From positions 1-52,745 of the forward strand of contig JAGRLT010000162.1 of NCBI GenBank assembly GCA_020441665.1: DNA of 52,745 nucleotides, given 5' to 3'. The DNA is from Nitratireductor sp. Its GTDB lineage: Bacteria; Pseudomonadota; Alphaproteobacteria; Rhizobiales; Rhizobiaceae. Below, one piece after another: positions 9,085 to 18,328 of the stretch (positions within the stretch are counted from its first letter, which is position 1; every line of letters starts with the position of its first letter). The notes below the pieces were generated by a model. The model saw only the letters and a list, made by a program, of their open reading frames with translations, was not told the origin of the DNA and did no database searches. The translations under genes were made by a program, and so were the position numbers.

Positions 9085-10392
9085 ATGATGAGAAAACTGC
9101 TTTGGGTCGCGGCCTGTGTCATTGTCGTCTGTGCTCTTGCGGTCGCCAGCATCTTCTTTGGCGCTTTCGAGAAGAGCGTCGTTGCCGGGGACGTGGATGA
9201 ACCCCTGACGGCGGATGCGATGGCGGCGCTTGCCGAACGCGGCGCCTATGTCGCGGTCGCCGCCGACTGCTATGCCTGCCACACCGCCAAGGGCGGCGCG
9301 CCCTGGGCGGGCGGCCTGCCGTTCGAAACACCGTTCGGCACCATCTACGCCACCAACATCTCGCCCGACAAGGACAACGGCATTGGCGGGTGGAGCCGCG
9401 CGGAATTCCATCGGGCGGTGCGCGACGGCGTGGGCAAGAACGGCCATCTCTATCCCGCGATGCCTTATGCCTCCTATCGCAAGATGACGCCGGAGGATGT
9501 CGATGCCGTCTATGCCTATCTGATGACGCGCGAGCCGATGAAGGTCGCCAACAAGGCGAATGCGCTCTCCTTCCCGTTCAACATCCGCCGGGGCCTGACC
9601 TTCTGGAACCTCGTCAACCTGTCCGGCGATACGCAGGCGGAGGTTGCGGAACGCTCGGCTGCCTGGAACCGCGGCCGCTATCTCACGGACGCGCTCGCCC
9701 ATTGTGGCGAGTGCCATACGCCGCGCAACGCGCTTCAGGGCATGAAGGCGGACGCCTATCTTAAGGGGGCGGATATCGAGGGTGTCCATGCGCCCGACCT
9801 CACCAAGGCCGGGTTGCAGCGCATGGGCTTCGGCCCGCATGTGCTGTCGGCTTTCATGAAGTCCGGCCTTTCCGCCCAGGGCGGCATGACCGGGCAGATG
9901 TTCGAGGTCGTGCATTTCTCCACCCAGTATATGACGACCGACGACCTCGATGCGCTTTCGGCCTATCTGTTCGATCTCGACGCCCTGCCGGCGGACGAGA
10001 TGACGCCGGAGATGTCGGAGCCCGCGGCGGTCGATGCCGAATTGTCGGCGGCGGCAAAGCCCGCTTATCTCTCCCTGTGTTCGGGTTGCCATGGGGTGGA
10101 AGGGCAGGGCATTCCCCATGTCGTCGTGCCGCTGAGCACGAATGCCTCGCTCAGGCTTACCAATGCGCGCAACCTGATCCGGGTCGTGCTGGACGGCATC
10201 CCCGCCCAGCGCTTTCCCGGTCTCGAGCGGATGCAGCCGATGCCTGGCTTTGCCGCCGAACTCACCGACCGCCAGGTCGCCGACCTCGTCAACTGGCTGC
10301 GCCGGAAGTGGGGTGGCCAGGAAGCGGACATAGGTCCGCAAGAGGTTGGGCAACTGCGTCACGGCCTTGAAACCGCATCGGCCGGCAGATGA
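9085..10392 (+). CDS. Membrane-anchored tri-haem cytochrome c, electron acceptor of the molybdenum hydroxylase
   Basis: A 435-residue protein with an N-terminal hydrophobic segment (about residues 4-26) acting as anchor or signal, followed by three CXXCH haem sites: Cys62-Cys65-His66, Cys207-Cys210-His211 and Cys332-Cys335-His336. The three-domain pattern matches cytochrome subunits of membrane alcohol and aldehyde dehydrogenases. It starts 6 bases after the [2Fe-2S] gene, so it very likely takes electrons from that enzyme to quinone or a terminal oxidase on the periplasmic face. All haem motifs are intact. Confidence 0.94.
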   Translation: MMRKLLWVAACVIVVCALAVASIFFGAFEKSVVAGDVDEPLTADAMAALAERGAYVAVAADCYACHTAKGGAPWAGGLPFETPFGTIYATNISPDKDNGIGGWSRAEFHRAVRDGVGKNGHLYPAMPYASYRKMTPEDVDAVYAYLMTREPMKVANKANALSFPFNIRRGLTFWNLVNLSGDTQAEVAERSAAWNRGRYLTDALAHCGECHTPRNALQGMKADAYLKGADIEGVHAPDLTKAGLQRMGFGPHVLSAFMKSGLSAQGGMTGQMFEVVHFSTQYMTTDDLDALSAYLFDLDALPADEMTPEMSEPAAVDAELSAAAKPAYLSLCSGCHGVEGQGIPHVVVPLSTNASLRLTNARNLIRVVLDGIPAQRFPGLERMQPMPGFAAELTDRQVADLVNWLRRKWGGQEADIGPQEVGQLRHGLETASAGR

Positions 10393-10419
10393 TGTGCCGG
10401 CAGATGCAGTGAAAGGCAA

Positions 10420-10442
10420 GGCGGCTCGGATTTCGCGCCGCC
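10420..10442. terminator. Hairpin between convergent genes, possible terminator
   Basis: GGCGGC (10420-10425) can pair with GCCGCC (10437-10442). Read on the minus strand it is followed by a moderately T-rich stretch (TTGCCTTT), so it may end the minus-strand stress operon. There is no T-run on the plus side. Six base pairs is modest evidence. Confidence 0.35.
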
Positions 10443-10514
10443 GGCATGGGCGTCCGGCAAACGAATTGCGCCTGTATTCGCGCCTGGCGATCGCCGCCAA
10501 TGGCCCCGCAATGC

Positions 10515-11237
10515 CTACTGGATGGAAACGTCGAGATCGTAGCCGACGGTCTTGTCGGTATCCCTGTCATTGCCCATCAGATAGAGGCGGATGACATAGG
10601 GACCTGTTTGCGGCAATCGCATATCCGCGACCTTGCCGTCGCGCGAACCGATGAACATGGCGACATCGCTTTCGCCCGGCGGGATAATGTTGAAATAGAT
10701 CGTTCCGTCCCCATTGGTGCCGTCGACCCTGAGTTCGACGAACAGCCGCTGGCCGGCCGATGCATCCAGCCGATAATCGAAATATTCACGGCCGCGGATC
10801 GCCCCTTCCAGCATGGTGCCGTATTCGCCCGGGCGGAATTTCACCACGGCCGCCTTGTCCGCCGCCGTCGGCGTGTTCGGTGCCGGCGATCCGGCAGCAG
10901 CCTGTTGATAGGGGCTCGGCGCGCCGTTCCTGGCGAAGTCCGGCCATGACCTGTCCTCGGTAACGAAGTCGACCATCGTGGCGCCATCGCTCGCATAAGA
11001 GCACTGGAAGGTTTCGGAGCGGTTCTCCAGATAGATCGTGCCATTGACGGCATGGGTGCCGTCGGAGCGCTCGCCCTCATAGGTCGTGTCCGTGCGAGCC
11101 TCGAATTCCCGGAAGAACGACTGGGTGGCGTTGGCGCAATCCTCGCGCATATAGTCCGGTGCCTGGGCAAATGCCATGCCGCCACTCAGCGCCACGCCGA
11201 GACAGGCGGTCATGGAAAATATCGTGGTGTACATCAT
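10515..11237 (-). CDS. Secreted protein with PliI/PliG-like (lysozyme-inhibitor-type) C-terminal domain
   Basis: A 240-residue protein with a signal peptide ending near AFAQ (residues 22-25). The N-terminal half is a small domain with paired Cys residues. A Pro/Ala-rich linker follows, then a C-terminal beta-rich domain with VKFRPGEYGTMLEG, YFDYRLDASAGQRLFVEL, YFNIIPPG and YVIRLYLM. This order resembles periplasmic inhibitors of i- and g-type lysozymes, which databases often call DNA breaking-rejoining protein. Role in lysozyme defence is inferred. The start has AGGAGAG about 8 bases upstream and lies 20 bases after the GlsB-like gene, suggesting one operon. Confidence 0.6.
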   Translation of the reverse strand: MMYTTIFSMTACLGVALSGGMAFAQAPDYMREDCANATQSFFREFEARTDTTYEGERSDGTHAVNGTIYLENRSETFQCSYASDGATMVDFVTEDRSWPDFARNGAPSPYQQAAAGSPAPNTPTAADKAAVVKFRPGEYGTMLEGAIRGREYFDYRLDASAGQRLFVELRVDGTNGDGTIYFNIIPPGESDVAMFIGSRDGKVADMRLPQTGPYVIRLYLMGNDRDTDKTVGYDLDVSIQ

Positions 11238-11257
11238 GGGTTACGCTCTCCTGCCGC

Positions 11258-11542
11258 CTATGCCGCTCTTCTGACAAGCCGGATCGCCAGCAGCAGGATG
11301 ACGGCTCCGATGACCGCCGCGATGATGGCGCCGATGATGCCGCCGCCGAGCGGAATGCCGAGGGCGGGAAACAGGTAGCCGGCGATGTTTGCGCCGACGA
11401 TACCGATGATGATGTCTCCCAGCAGCCCGTAGCCGCTGCCCTTGACGACCAGGCCGGCCAGCCAGCCGACGATGCCGCCGAACACGGCGAGAATCAACAA
11501 GCCGATCAACAGGCCCATTCCGCCTCCAACTGCTTCTTCCAT
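11258..11542 (-). CDS. GlsB/YeaQ/YmgE family stress-response membrane protein
   Basis: A 94-residue, very Gly- and Ile-rich protein with three hydrophobic segments. The blocks FGGIVGWLAGLVVKG and LLGDIIIGIVGANIAGYLF are diagnostic of the transglycosylase-associated/GlsB family, small inner-membrane proteins induced in stress. The ATG at 11542 has an excellent AGGAGG ribosome-binding site about 6 bases upstream, so the long open frame before it is not used. A GGAAC box lies about 67 bases upstream of the start. Function beyond stress association is not known from sequence. Confidence 0.88.
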   Translation of the reverse strand: MEEAVGGGMGLLIGLLILAVFGGIVGWLAGLVVKGSGYGLLGDIIIGIVGANIAGYLFPALGIPLGGGIIGAIIAAVIGAVILLLAIRLVRRAA

Positions 11543-11792
11543 GACGCCCTCCTGCTTGTTCCAGGCCTCGCAAGTATCCGGGCCTGTTTCGTTGCGAACC
11601 CGTATCCCGTTCCTTGCCGGGCTTTCCGGCTGCCTGGCAGCTCGGCTTGGAAGCGATGATCCCAGTATACTCCCTGTACGCGGAAGAAGGAACCTTCGGC
11701 GTGGCCCCGACGCCGCGAGGGCTGTTGCCGGCGGTTGACGGCGCGGGCGCCATATTGTCCGATGCGTCGACAGCGCAATTGGGGAGCATGCC

Positions 11793-12920
11793 ATGGCGGG
11801 ACCGCTTACAGGACTCCGGGTAATCGAAATGGCCGGCATCGGCCCCTGTCCGCTGGCGGGCCAGTTGATGGGCGATCTGGGTGCCGATGTCGTCGTCGTC
11901 GATCGCAAGGCCGGCCGGGACGACCCCACAGACATCAACCGGCGCTCGAAGCGTTCGATCGCGCTCGATCTCAAGCAGCCGGAAGCGGTCGATGCGCTGC
12001 TGCGGCTGATCGAGGGCGCCGATATCCTGATCGAGGGCTTCCGGCCCGGCGTCATGGAGCGGCTGGGCCTGGGGCCACAGGTGTGCCACGACCGCAATGG
12101 CGGGCTGATCTATGGCCGTATGACCGGCTGGGGGCAGGCCGGGCCGCTGGCGCTGACCGCCGGTCACGACATCAACTATCTTTCGATCACCGGCATGCTC
12201 CATGCGATCGGGCTGAAGGACCGGCCGCCGGTGCCGCCGCTCAACCTTGCGGCCGACTATGCCGGCGGTACGATGTTCCTGATCTTCGGGGTTCTCGCGG
12301 CCCTGTATGAGCGTGCCCGGTCGGGCAGGGGACAGGTCGTCGATGTGGCGATGAGCGATTGCGCACCGGCGCTGATGGGCCTCGTTCAGGCTATGGCAGC
12401 AAGGGGGCAGTGGCGGGAGGAGCGGCAGTCGAACCTGCTCGATGGCGGCGCGCCCTTCTATCGCTGCTATGAGACGCTGGATGGCAAATATGTCTCGCTC
12501 GGCGCGCTGGAGCCGCAGTTCTTCGCCGTCTTCTGCGATCTGGCGGGACTGGCGGAGGTGGACAAGCAAAGCCAGTACGACCGCGCGAGTTGGGCCGACA
12601 AGCATGTGCGCTACGAAGCCCTGTTCCGCACCCGGACCCGGGAGCAGTGGATGGCGGTTTTCGAGGGCAGCGATGCCTGTGTCGCGCCGGTGCTGAGCGC
12701 CGGCGAGGCGCCGGACCATCCCCACAACCGGGCGCGGTCGGTATTCGATGCGCCGGACGGCGTGTTGCAGACCCTGCCCGCGCCGCGCTTTTCGCGCACG
12801 CCGGGCGCGGTCAACGGAGCGCCGGCGCAGGCGGGCGGCGATGGCGAAGCTATCCTCGAGGCGGCAGGGTTTTCCGCCGTTGAGATTGCGGCGCTGAAAG
12901 CCGCCGGCACGGTCGGTTAG
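11793..12920 (+). CDS. CoA transferase family III protein, alpha-methylacyl-CoA racemase type
   Basis: A 375-residue protein with the family III opening GPLTGLRVIEMAGIGP and VDVAMSDC mid-chain. His125, Asp155 and Glu240 stand at almost the same numbers as the catalytic His/Asp/Glu of the Mycobacterium racemase MCR (126, 156, 241), which favours 2-methylacyl-CoA racemase over formyl- or succinyl-CoA transferase. That activity would help degrade branched-chain or sterol-like acyl-CoAs. The ATG follows a GGGGAG site. The neighbours are unrelated, so the pathway is unsure. Confidence 0.85.
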   Translation: MAGPLTGLRVIEMAGIGPCPLAGQLMGDLGADVVVVDRKAGRDDPTDINRRSKRSIALDLKQPEAVDALLRLIEGADILIEGFRPGVMERLGLGPQVCHDRNGGLIYGRMTGWGQAGPLALTAGHDINYLSITGMLHAIGLKDRPPVPPLNLAADYAGGTMFLIFGVLAALYERARSGRGQVVDVAMSDCAPALMGLVQAMAARGQWREERQSNLLDGGAPFYRCYETLDGKYVSLGALEPQFFAVFCDLAGLAEVDKQSQYDRASWADKHVRYEALFRTRTREQWMAVFEGSDACVAPVLSAGEAPDHPHNRARSVFDAPDGVLQTLPAPRFSRTPGAVNGAPAQAGGDGEAILEAAGFSAVEIAALKAAGTVG

Positions 12921-13002
12921 CCGGGGAGAAAGGCGCTTGCCGCTTGCAAGCTCGAAAGCGCTGCCGTAAGCGGGGCGCAAATGCACCGGGATAGCTGATC
13001 TC

Positions 13003-13668
13003 ATGACCACCCTCATTGCCCCTTCCATTCTGGCATCGGATTTCTCGCGGCTCGGCGAGGAGATCGAACGGGTCTGCGTAGCCGGCGCCGACTGGATCCA
13101 TATCGATGTGATGGACGGGCATTTCGTGCCTAACATCACCTTCGGCCCGCCGGTGATCCAATCGGTGCGCGACCGCACCGACAAGGTGTTCGATTGCCAT
13201 TTGATGATCGAACCGGCCGATCCCTATCTTGCCGCCTTTGCTGATGCCGGCTGCGACGTCATCACCGTGCATGCGGAAGCGACCAGGCATCTCGACCGCT
13301 CGCTGCAGGCGATCCGCGATCTCGGACGGAAGGCCGGCGTGTCGCTCAATCCCTCAACGCCGGAAAGCGTCATCGAATACGTGCTCGACCGGCTCGATCT
13401 CATCCTGCTGATGACGGTCAATCCAGGCTTTGGCGGGCAGAAGTTCATTCCCGCCGTGGTCGACAAGGTGGCTCGGGTCAAGGCGATGATCGGCGACCGT
13501 CCGATCGATATCGAGATCGATGGCGGGGTGACCGCTGAGACGGCGCCCCTGGTCGCCAGGGCTGGGGCCAATGTGCTGGTGGCGGGTTCGGCGGTCTTCA
13601 AGGGCGGCACCGTGGAAAGCTATGCCGCCAATATCGCCGCGATCCGTGGTGCCGCCGACGGTGCCTGA
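13003..13668 (+). CDS. rpe: Ribulose-phosphate 3-epimerase
   Basis: A 221-residue TIM-barrel enzyme interconverting ribulose 5-phosphate and xylulose 5-phosphate in the pentose phosphate pathway. Metal and catalytic motifs are intact: [12 protein letters not shown] (His33, Asp35), CHLMIE (His66 region), [10 protein letters not shown] and the phosphate-binding IDGGV near the end. Length is typical. It stands alone, 82 bases after the CoA transferase gene, with no obvious operon partner. Confidence 0.96.
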   Translation: MTTLIAPSILASDFSRLGEEIERVCVAGADWIHIDVMDGHFVPNITFGPPVIQSVRDRTDKVFDCHLMIEPADPYLAAFADAGCDVITVHAEATRHLDRSLQAIRDLGRKAGVSLNPSTPESVIEYVLDRLDLILLMTVNPGFGGQKFIPAVVDKVARVKAMIGDRPIDIEIDGGVTAETAPLVARAGANVLVAGSAVFKGGTVESYAANIAAIRGAADGA

Positions 13669-13808
13669 CGGGAATTCCGTTCCCGATCGGCATCAAACCG
13701 CAAAACCAGCTTGCGCTGAATGAGGCATTCGAGGCATCGCCATTTCTTGCAATGGCTGCGATGACGCAATATGCCTCGCGCCAGTTTTCCCAATTCTTAC
13801 AGGTAATC

Positions 13809-14717
13809 ATGTCCGACCGGCGATTGACCCATTTGCAGAAGCTCGAGGCGGAGAGCATCCACATCATGCGCGAGGTTGCGGCGGAAGCCGAGAACCCCGT
13901 CATGCTCTATTCCATCGGCAAGGATTCGGCGGTCATGCTGCATCTTGCCATGAAGGCGTTTCACCCCGGCAAGCCGCCCTTTCCGCTGCTGCATGTGGAT
14001 ACGACCTGGAAGTTCAAGGAAATGATCCGCTTCCGCGACGAGATCGTCGCCCATCTGGGCCTCAAGCTGATCGTCCATATCAATGAAGAGGGCGTCCGCC
14101 AGGGGATCGGGCCGTTCAGCCACGGTTCGGCGCTGCATACCGATGTGATGAAGACCGAGGCGCTGAAGCAGGCGCTCAACCTGTACAAGTTCGATGTCGC
14201 CTTCGGCGGCGCGCGGCGCGACGAGGAAAAGTCGCGGGCCAAGGAACGCATCTTCTCCTTCCGCACCACCGACCACCGCTGGGATCCGAAGAACCAGCGG
14301 CCGGAATTGTGGAAGCTCTACAATACCCGCAAGGCACCGGGGGAATCGATCCGCGTCTTCCCGCTGTCGAACTGGACCGAGCTCGACATCTGGCAATACA
14401 TCCACCTCGAGAAGATCCCGCTGGTGCCGCTCTACTATGCGGCCGAGCGGCCGGTGGTCAAACGCGACGGCACGCTGATCATGGTCGATGACGAGCGCAT
14501 GCCGCTGAAGGATGGCGAGATGCCCGAAATGAAAATGGTGCGCTTCCGCACGCTGGGCTGCTACCCGTTGACCGGGGCGGTCGAGAGCGAGGCGGCAACC
14601 CTGCCGGACATCATCCAGGAAATGCTGCTGACGACGACCTCCGAGCGCCAGGGCCGGGTGATCGATCACGATCAGGCCGCTTCGATGGAGAAGAAGAAGC
14701 AGGAGGGCTATTTCTGA
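13809..14717 (+). CDS. cysD: Sulfate adenylyltransferase subunit 2
   Basis: Small catalytic subunit of ATP sulfurylase, making adenosine 5'-phosphosulfate from sulfate and ATP in assimilatory sulfate activation. The PP-loop-type [10 protein letters not shown] is at residues 35-44, and [27 protein letters not shown] and the C-terminal GRVIDHD are typical. The frame opens at 13752, but the ATG at 13809 gives 302 residues, the length of E. coli CysD, so it is preferred. The stop overlaps the cysNC start (TGATG), so the two subunits are made together. Confidence 0.96.
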   Translation: MSDRRLTHLQKLEAESIHIMREVAAEAENPVMLYSIGKDSAVMLHLAMKAFHPGKPPFPLLHVDTTWKFKEMIRFRDEIVAHLGLKLIVHINEEGVRQGIGPFSHGSALHTDVMKTEALKQALNLYKFDVAFGGARRDEEKSRAKERIFSFRTTDHRWDPKNQRPELWKLYNTRKAPGESIRVFPLSNWTELDIWQYIHLEKIPLVPLYYAAERPVVKRDGTLIMVDDERMPLKDGEMPEMKMVRFRTLGCYPLTGAVESEAATLPDIIQEMLLTTTSERQGRVIDHDQAASMEKKKQEGYF

Positions 14718-16630
14718 TGGCTCACCAGTCCGATCTCATCGCCTCCGATATCGAGGCCTATCTCAAATCGCATGAGGAAAAGTCGCTGCTGCGGTTCATC
14801 ACCTGCGGCAGCGTCGATGACGGCAAGTCGACGCTGATCGGCCGCATGCTGTATGAATCGAAGATGATCTTCGAGGACCAGCTTGCAGCCCTTGAGAGCG
14901 ATTCGAAGAAGATGGGCACCCAGGGCGAGGCGCTGGATTTCGCGCTGCTCGTCGACGGCCTTGCCTCCGAGCGCGAGCAGGGGATCACCATCGATGTCGC
15001 CTACCGCTTCTTCTCGACCGACAAGCGGAAATTCATCGTCGCCGACACGCCGGGGCACGAGCAATATACCCGCAACATGGCGACGGGCGCCTCGACCGCC
15101 GATCTTGCCGTCATCCTGATCGACGCGCGCAAGGGCGTGCTGACCCAGACGCGGCGCCATTCCTTCATCGTCTCGCTGCTCGGCATCCGCAATGTGGTTC
15201 TGGCCGTCAACAAGATGGACATGATGCATTACGAGAAGGCGGTGTTCGACGAGATCGTCGAGGATTACCGCGCCTTTGCCGCACAGCTCGGCAATGGCGA
15301 GGTGCCGTTCGAGATCGTGCCGATCCCGATGTCGGCCCTGAAGGGCGACAATGTGGTCGAGCACAGCGCCAAAATGCCCTGGTATGACGGGCCGGCGCTA
15401 CTGCCCCATCTCGAAACGGTTTCGGTGCAGGCGACCGAGATCGAAAAACCGTTCCGCCTGCCGGTGCAGTGGGTCAACCGGCCCAATCTCGATTTCCGCG
15501 GTTTTGCCGGCCAGATATCGACCGGGGTGATCCGCAAGGGCGACAGGGTCAAGGTACTGCCCTCGGCGGTCGAAAGCACGGTCAAATCCATCGTCACCTA
15601 TGATGGCGAGCTCGAGGAGGCGATTGCCGGCCAGTCGGTGACGCTCTGCCTTGCCGACGAGATCGACATTTCGCGTGGTGACGTCCTCTGCGAGGCGGGC
15701 AGTCCGGCGGAAGCGGCCAACCAGTTCGAGGCGACGGTTCTGTGGATGTCGGAAGACCCGATGCTGCCGGGCCGCACCTATGTCATGAAGAGCGGCACCC
15801 AGACAGCGCGGGCGACGATCACCGCGCCCAAATACAAGGTCAACGTCAACACGCTCGAACATCTGGCGGCGAAGAAGCTCGACCTCAACGAGATCGGCGA
15901 ATGCAACATCGCCATCGACAAGAAGCTCGTCTTCGATCCCTATCTGGAAAACCGCGACACCGGCAGTTTCATCCTCATCGACCGGCTGACCAATGCGACG
16001 GTCGGCATGGGACTGCTGCGCTATGCGCTGCGGCGCGCCTCCAACATTCACTGGCAGGCAACGGAAATCTCCAAACCGGCGCGCGCCGCCATGAAGGCGC
16101 AGAAGCCGGCCGTGCTGTGGTTCACCGGCCTGTCGGGCTCCGGCAAGTCGACGATCGCCAATATTCTCGAGAAGAAACTGTCGGCCATGGGCAAGCACAC
16201 CTATCTGCTCGACGGGGACAATGTGCGCCACGGCCTCAACAAGGATCTCGGCTTTACCGATACCGACCGCGTCGAGAACATCCGCCGCGTCACCGAGGTC
16301 GCCAAGCTGATGACCGATGCCGGCCTCATCACGCTGGTTTCTTTCATCTCGCCGTTCCGCTCCGAGCGGCAGATGGCGAGGATGGCGATGGAAGAGGGCG
16401 AGTTTCTCGAAATCTTCGTCGATACGCCGCTGGCGGTTGCCGAAGAGCGCGACGTCAAGGGTCTCTACAAGAAGGCGCGGGCGGGCGAGATCAAGAACTT
16501 CACCGGCATCGATTCGCCGTATGAAACGCCGCAAAACGCCGAAATCATCGTCAATACGGTGGAGCGCAGCGCGGAAGCGGCCGCCGACCACATTCTCGAA
16601 GTGCTGGAGGCTAGGGGTTTTCTGAGCTGA
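14717..16630 (+). CDS. cysNC: Bifunctional sulfate adenylyltransferase subunit 1 / APS kinase (CysN-CysC fusion, NodQ-like)
   Basis: A 637-residue fusion. The N-terminal GTPase (CysN) drives ATP sulfurylase: G1 GSVDDGKST at residues 31-39, DTPGHEQY and NKMD follow, then EF-Tu-like beta-barrel domains. The C-terminal APS kinase starts near residue 450, with Walker [10 protein letters not shown] at about 471-479 and the [10 protein letters not shown] block, and makes PAPS. Rhizobial NodQ proteins have this architecture. No nod genes are present, so a housekeeping sulfur-assimilation role is most likely. Confidence 0.96.
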   Translation: MAHQSDLIASDIEAYLKSHEEKSLLRFITCGSVDDGKSTLIGRMLYESKMIFEDQLAALESDSKKMGTQGEALDFALLVDGLASEREQGITIDVAYRFFSTDKRKFIVADTPGHEQYTRNMATGASTADLAVILIDARKGVLTQTRRHSFIVSLLGIRNVVLAVNKMDMMHYEKAVFDEIVEDYRAFAAQLGNGEVPFEIVPIPMSALKGDNVVEHSAKMPWYDGPALLPHLETVSVQATEIEKPFRLPVQWVNRPNLDFRGFAGQISTGVIRKGDRVKVLPSAVESTVKSIVTYDGELEEAIAGQSVTLCLADEIDISRGDVLCEAGSPAEAANQFEATVLWMSEDPMLPGRTYVMKSGTQTARATITAPKYKVNVNTLEHLAAKKLDLNEIGECNIAIDKKLVFDPYLENRDTGSFILIDRLTNATVGMGLLRYALRRASNIHWQATEISKPARAAMKAQKPAVLWFTGLSGSGKSTIANILEKKLSAMGKHTYLLDGDNVRHGLNKDLGFTDTDRVENIRRVTEVAKLMTDAGLITLVSFISPFRSERQMARMAMEEGEFLEIFVDTPLAVAEERDVKGLYKKARAGEIKNFTGIDSPYETPQNAEIIVNTVERSAEAAADHILEVLEARGFLS

Positions 16631-16739
16631 CGGCATCAATCCGCCATATTGTGCCGGTCCAAACCCTTCTGTAGAAATCCGAGGGTTGACGCCGGTGGAC
16701 AGACCGCCGGCGACCCGGGCCGAGCGTATGAGGTGATCG

Positions 16740-17519
16740 ATGAAACCGTTGCTGATTCTGGTGGGTGCCGACAAGGGCGGCGTGGGCAAGACGACGACGT
16801 CCCGGGCGTTGCTGGATTTCCTCGCCCGCAAGAACGTGCTCGCCCGGGCCTTCGACACGGAAAATCCGCGCGGTACGCTGCACCGCTTCTATCCGGCGAT
16901 CACCGAGATCATCGATCTCGGCGAAGTGCGCGACCAGATGAAACTGCTCGATACGATGCAGTCCGCGGCGGTCAAGGTTTCGGTGGTCGATCTCAAGGCG
17001 GGCAGCCTGTCGCGGGCGCTCGACACGTTCGAGAAGATCGGCGTTCTGGAGGCGGCGCGCGGCGGCGAATTCGACCTGGCGCTGTTCCACGTGGTCGGGC
17101 CGTCGATCGCCTCGCTCGACGAGATGGGCGAGATCGCACAATACACCAAGGGTATCTCCTACATCGTCGCGCGCAATTTCATCAATGAAACCAACTTCTT
17201 CGAGTGGGACGAGAAGACCTTCAAGAAGTATTTCGCGGGGCTCTCCAATGCGCGGGAGATCGAGGTTCCCAAGCTCAACGAGATGGCCTATGAGCAGGTC
17301 GATCTTGCCGGCGTCACCTTCAGCGATTTCATCAACAACCGGCAGCCCAATGGCCGCAGCGGCGATTATTCCTTCGTTCTGCGCGGCTATGTGCGCAAAT
17401 GGCTGAGCGATCTCGACGCCGAATTCGACAAGCTCGATGTGGTCAAGGCGCTGCTGGCGCCGCAGGCCGGCGCCTCCGCCGAAGAGGGCGCCTCCACTGA
17501 GGAGAACGGCGACGCCTGA
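16740..17519 (+). CDS. ParA/MinD-like P-loop ATPase, function unknown
   Basis: A 259-residue protein with the deviant Walker A KGGVGKTT at residues 12-19 and FDTENPRGTLHRFYP following where ParA-type proteins have switch I. The rest has no plasmid-partition features, and the C-terminus ends in an Ala/Glu-rich tail. No ParB, MinC/E or flagellar genes are nearby. The next gene encodes a protein with the same block order (FDT, xFP, IID, DT), so the pair probably arose by duplication and may act together. The cellular role cannot be named from sequence. Confidence 0.75.
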   Translation: MKPLLILVGADKGGVGKTTTSRALLDFLARKNVLARAFDTENPRGTLHRFYPAITEIIDLGEVRDQMKLLDTMQSAAVKVSVVDLKAGSLSRALDTFEKIGVLEAARGGEFDLALFHVVGPSIASLDEMGEIAQYTKGISYIVARNFINETNFFEWDEKTFKKYFAGLSNAREIEVPKLNEMAYEQVDLAGVTFSDFINNRQPNGRSGDYSFVLRGYVRKWLSDLDAEFDKLDVVKALLAPQAGASAEEGASTEENGDA

Positions 17520-17552
17520 GCGGCTTCGGCCCGACTATGCTGAGGTGAACCG

Positions 17553-18254
17553 ATCGCCCATTCGCTCGCCATTGTCTGTTCCGACGAGCCGCGCAATGGC
17601 AAGACGCTGCTGGCGCGCATCCTGGCCGACGCGCTGTCGCTTTCCGGTGCCGCGTCGATGCGCATTTTCGACACGGATTTTCCCAACGGCGTCCTGGCGG
17701 GCTATTTTCCGCAGAGCAGCCGGGTGATCGATTTTCGCAAGACCGCCGAACACGTCATGCTGTTCGACACGATCATCGGCGAGCCGCAATACGATTATCT
17801 GATCGATCTCGATGCGAGCCTGCTGGACCGGTTCTTTCGCCTGTATCGCGATATCGCCTTCGATGCCGGCGCGGCCGAGCAGGGCATGCGGATCACGGTC
17901 TATTTTCTGCTCGACCGTACGCTTTCCTCGGTGGAGGCCGCCGCCGAAACCCGCCAGCTTGCCGGGAAGGTCGCCTTCGTGCCGGTGCGCAATGAGGCGA
18001 TCGGCAATATCCTTGCCGTGCCGCAAGGGGCGAAACGGTATCACGCCATCGAGAAGAGCCGGGAAATCCTGCTGCCGCGCCTGTCGGTCGACGCACTTAA
18101 TCTGATCGAAGGGCCGGATTTCAGTTTCGGGGCCTTCATCGCGCGCAATGGCGAGGGTTACCCACTGGAATTGAAAGTCGAACTGTTTCAGTTTCTCGAA
18201 ACGATCTATAACCAGCGTCGCAGCGACGAAAGCGGTATGCCGGTCGCACTTTGA
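17553..18254 (+). CDS. Second ParA/MinD-like protein, degenerate P-loop; start codon unresolved
   Basis: The coding frame clearly extends upstream of the first ATG (17658): it reads IAHSLAIVCSDEPRNGKT and continues with LLARILADAL, a strand, loop and helix matching the Walker A region of the preceding gene but without its glycines. An in-frame TGA at 17541 closes the frame, and between there and the loop there is no ATG, GTG, TTG or CTG. A GTG at 17545 is one base out of frame; one extra base near 17552 would give MNRIAHS. So either a rare ATC/ATT start is used, there is a sequence error, or the gene is frameshifted. The coordinates mark the first plausible codon. Confidence 0.6.
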   Translation: MAHSLAIVCSDEPRNGKTLLARILADALSLSGAASMRIFDTDFPNGVLAGYFPQSSRVIDFRKTAEHVMLFDTIIGEPQYDYLIDLDASLLDRFFRLYRDIAFDAGAAEQGMRITVYFLLDRTLSSVEAAAETRQLAGKVAFVPVRNEAIGNILAVPQGAKRYHAIEKSREILLPRLSVDALNLIEGPDFSFGAFIARNGEGYPLELKVELFQFLETIYNQRRSDESGMPVAL

Positions 18255-18328
18255 CGTGGCGCTTCGATGCCGGCCCGCCAACGGGCTTGATGAAACCAGA
18301 TGAAGAGATCAGAGGGGCACAACCGTTC

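Noticed and set aside
6350-10500. Two long minus-strand open frames (706 and 670 codons)
   Set aside because: Both lie opposite well-supported molybdenum hydroxylase and cytochrome genes and show no protein motifs.
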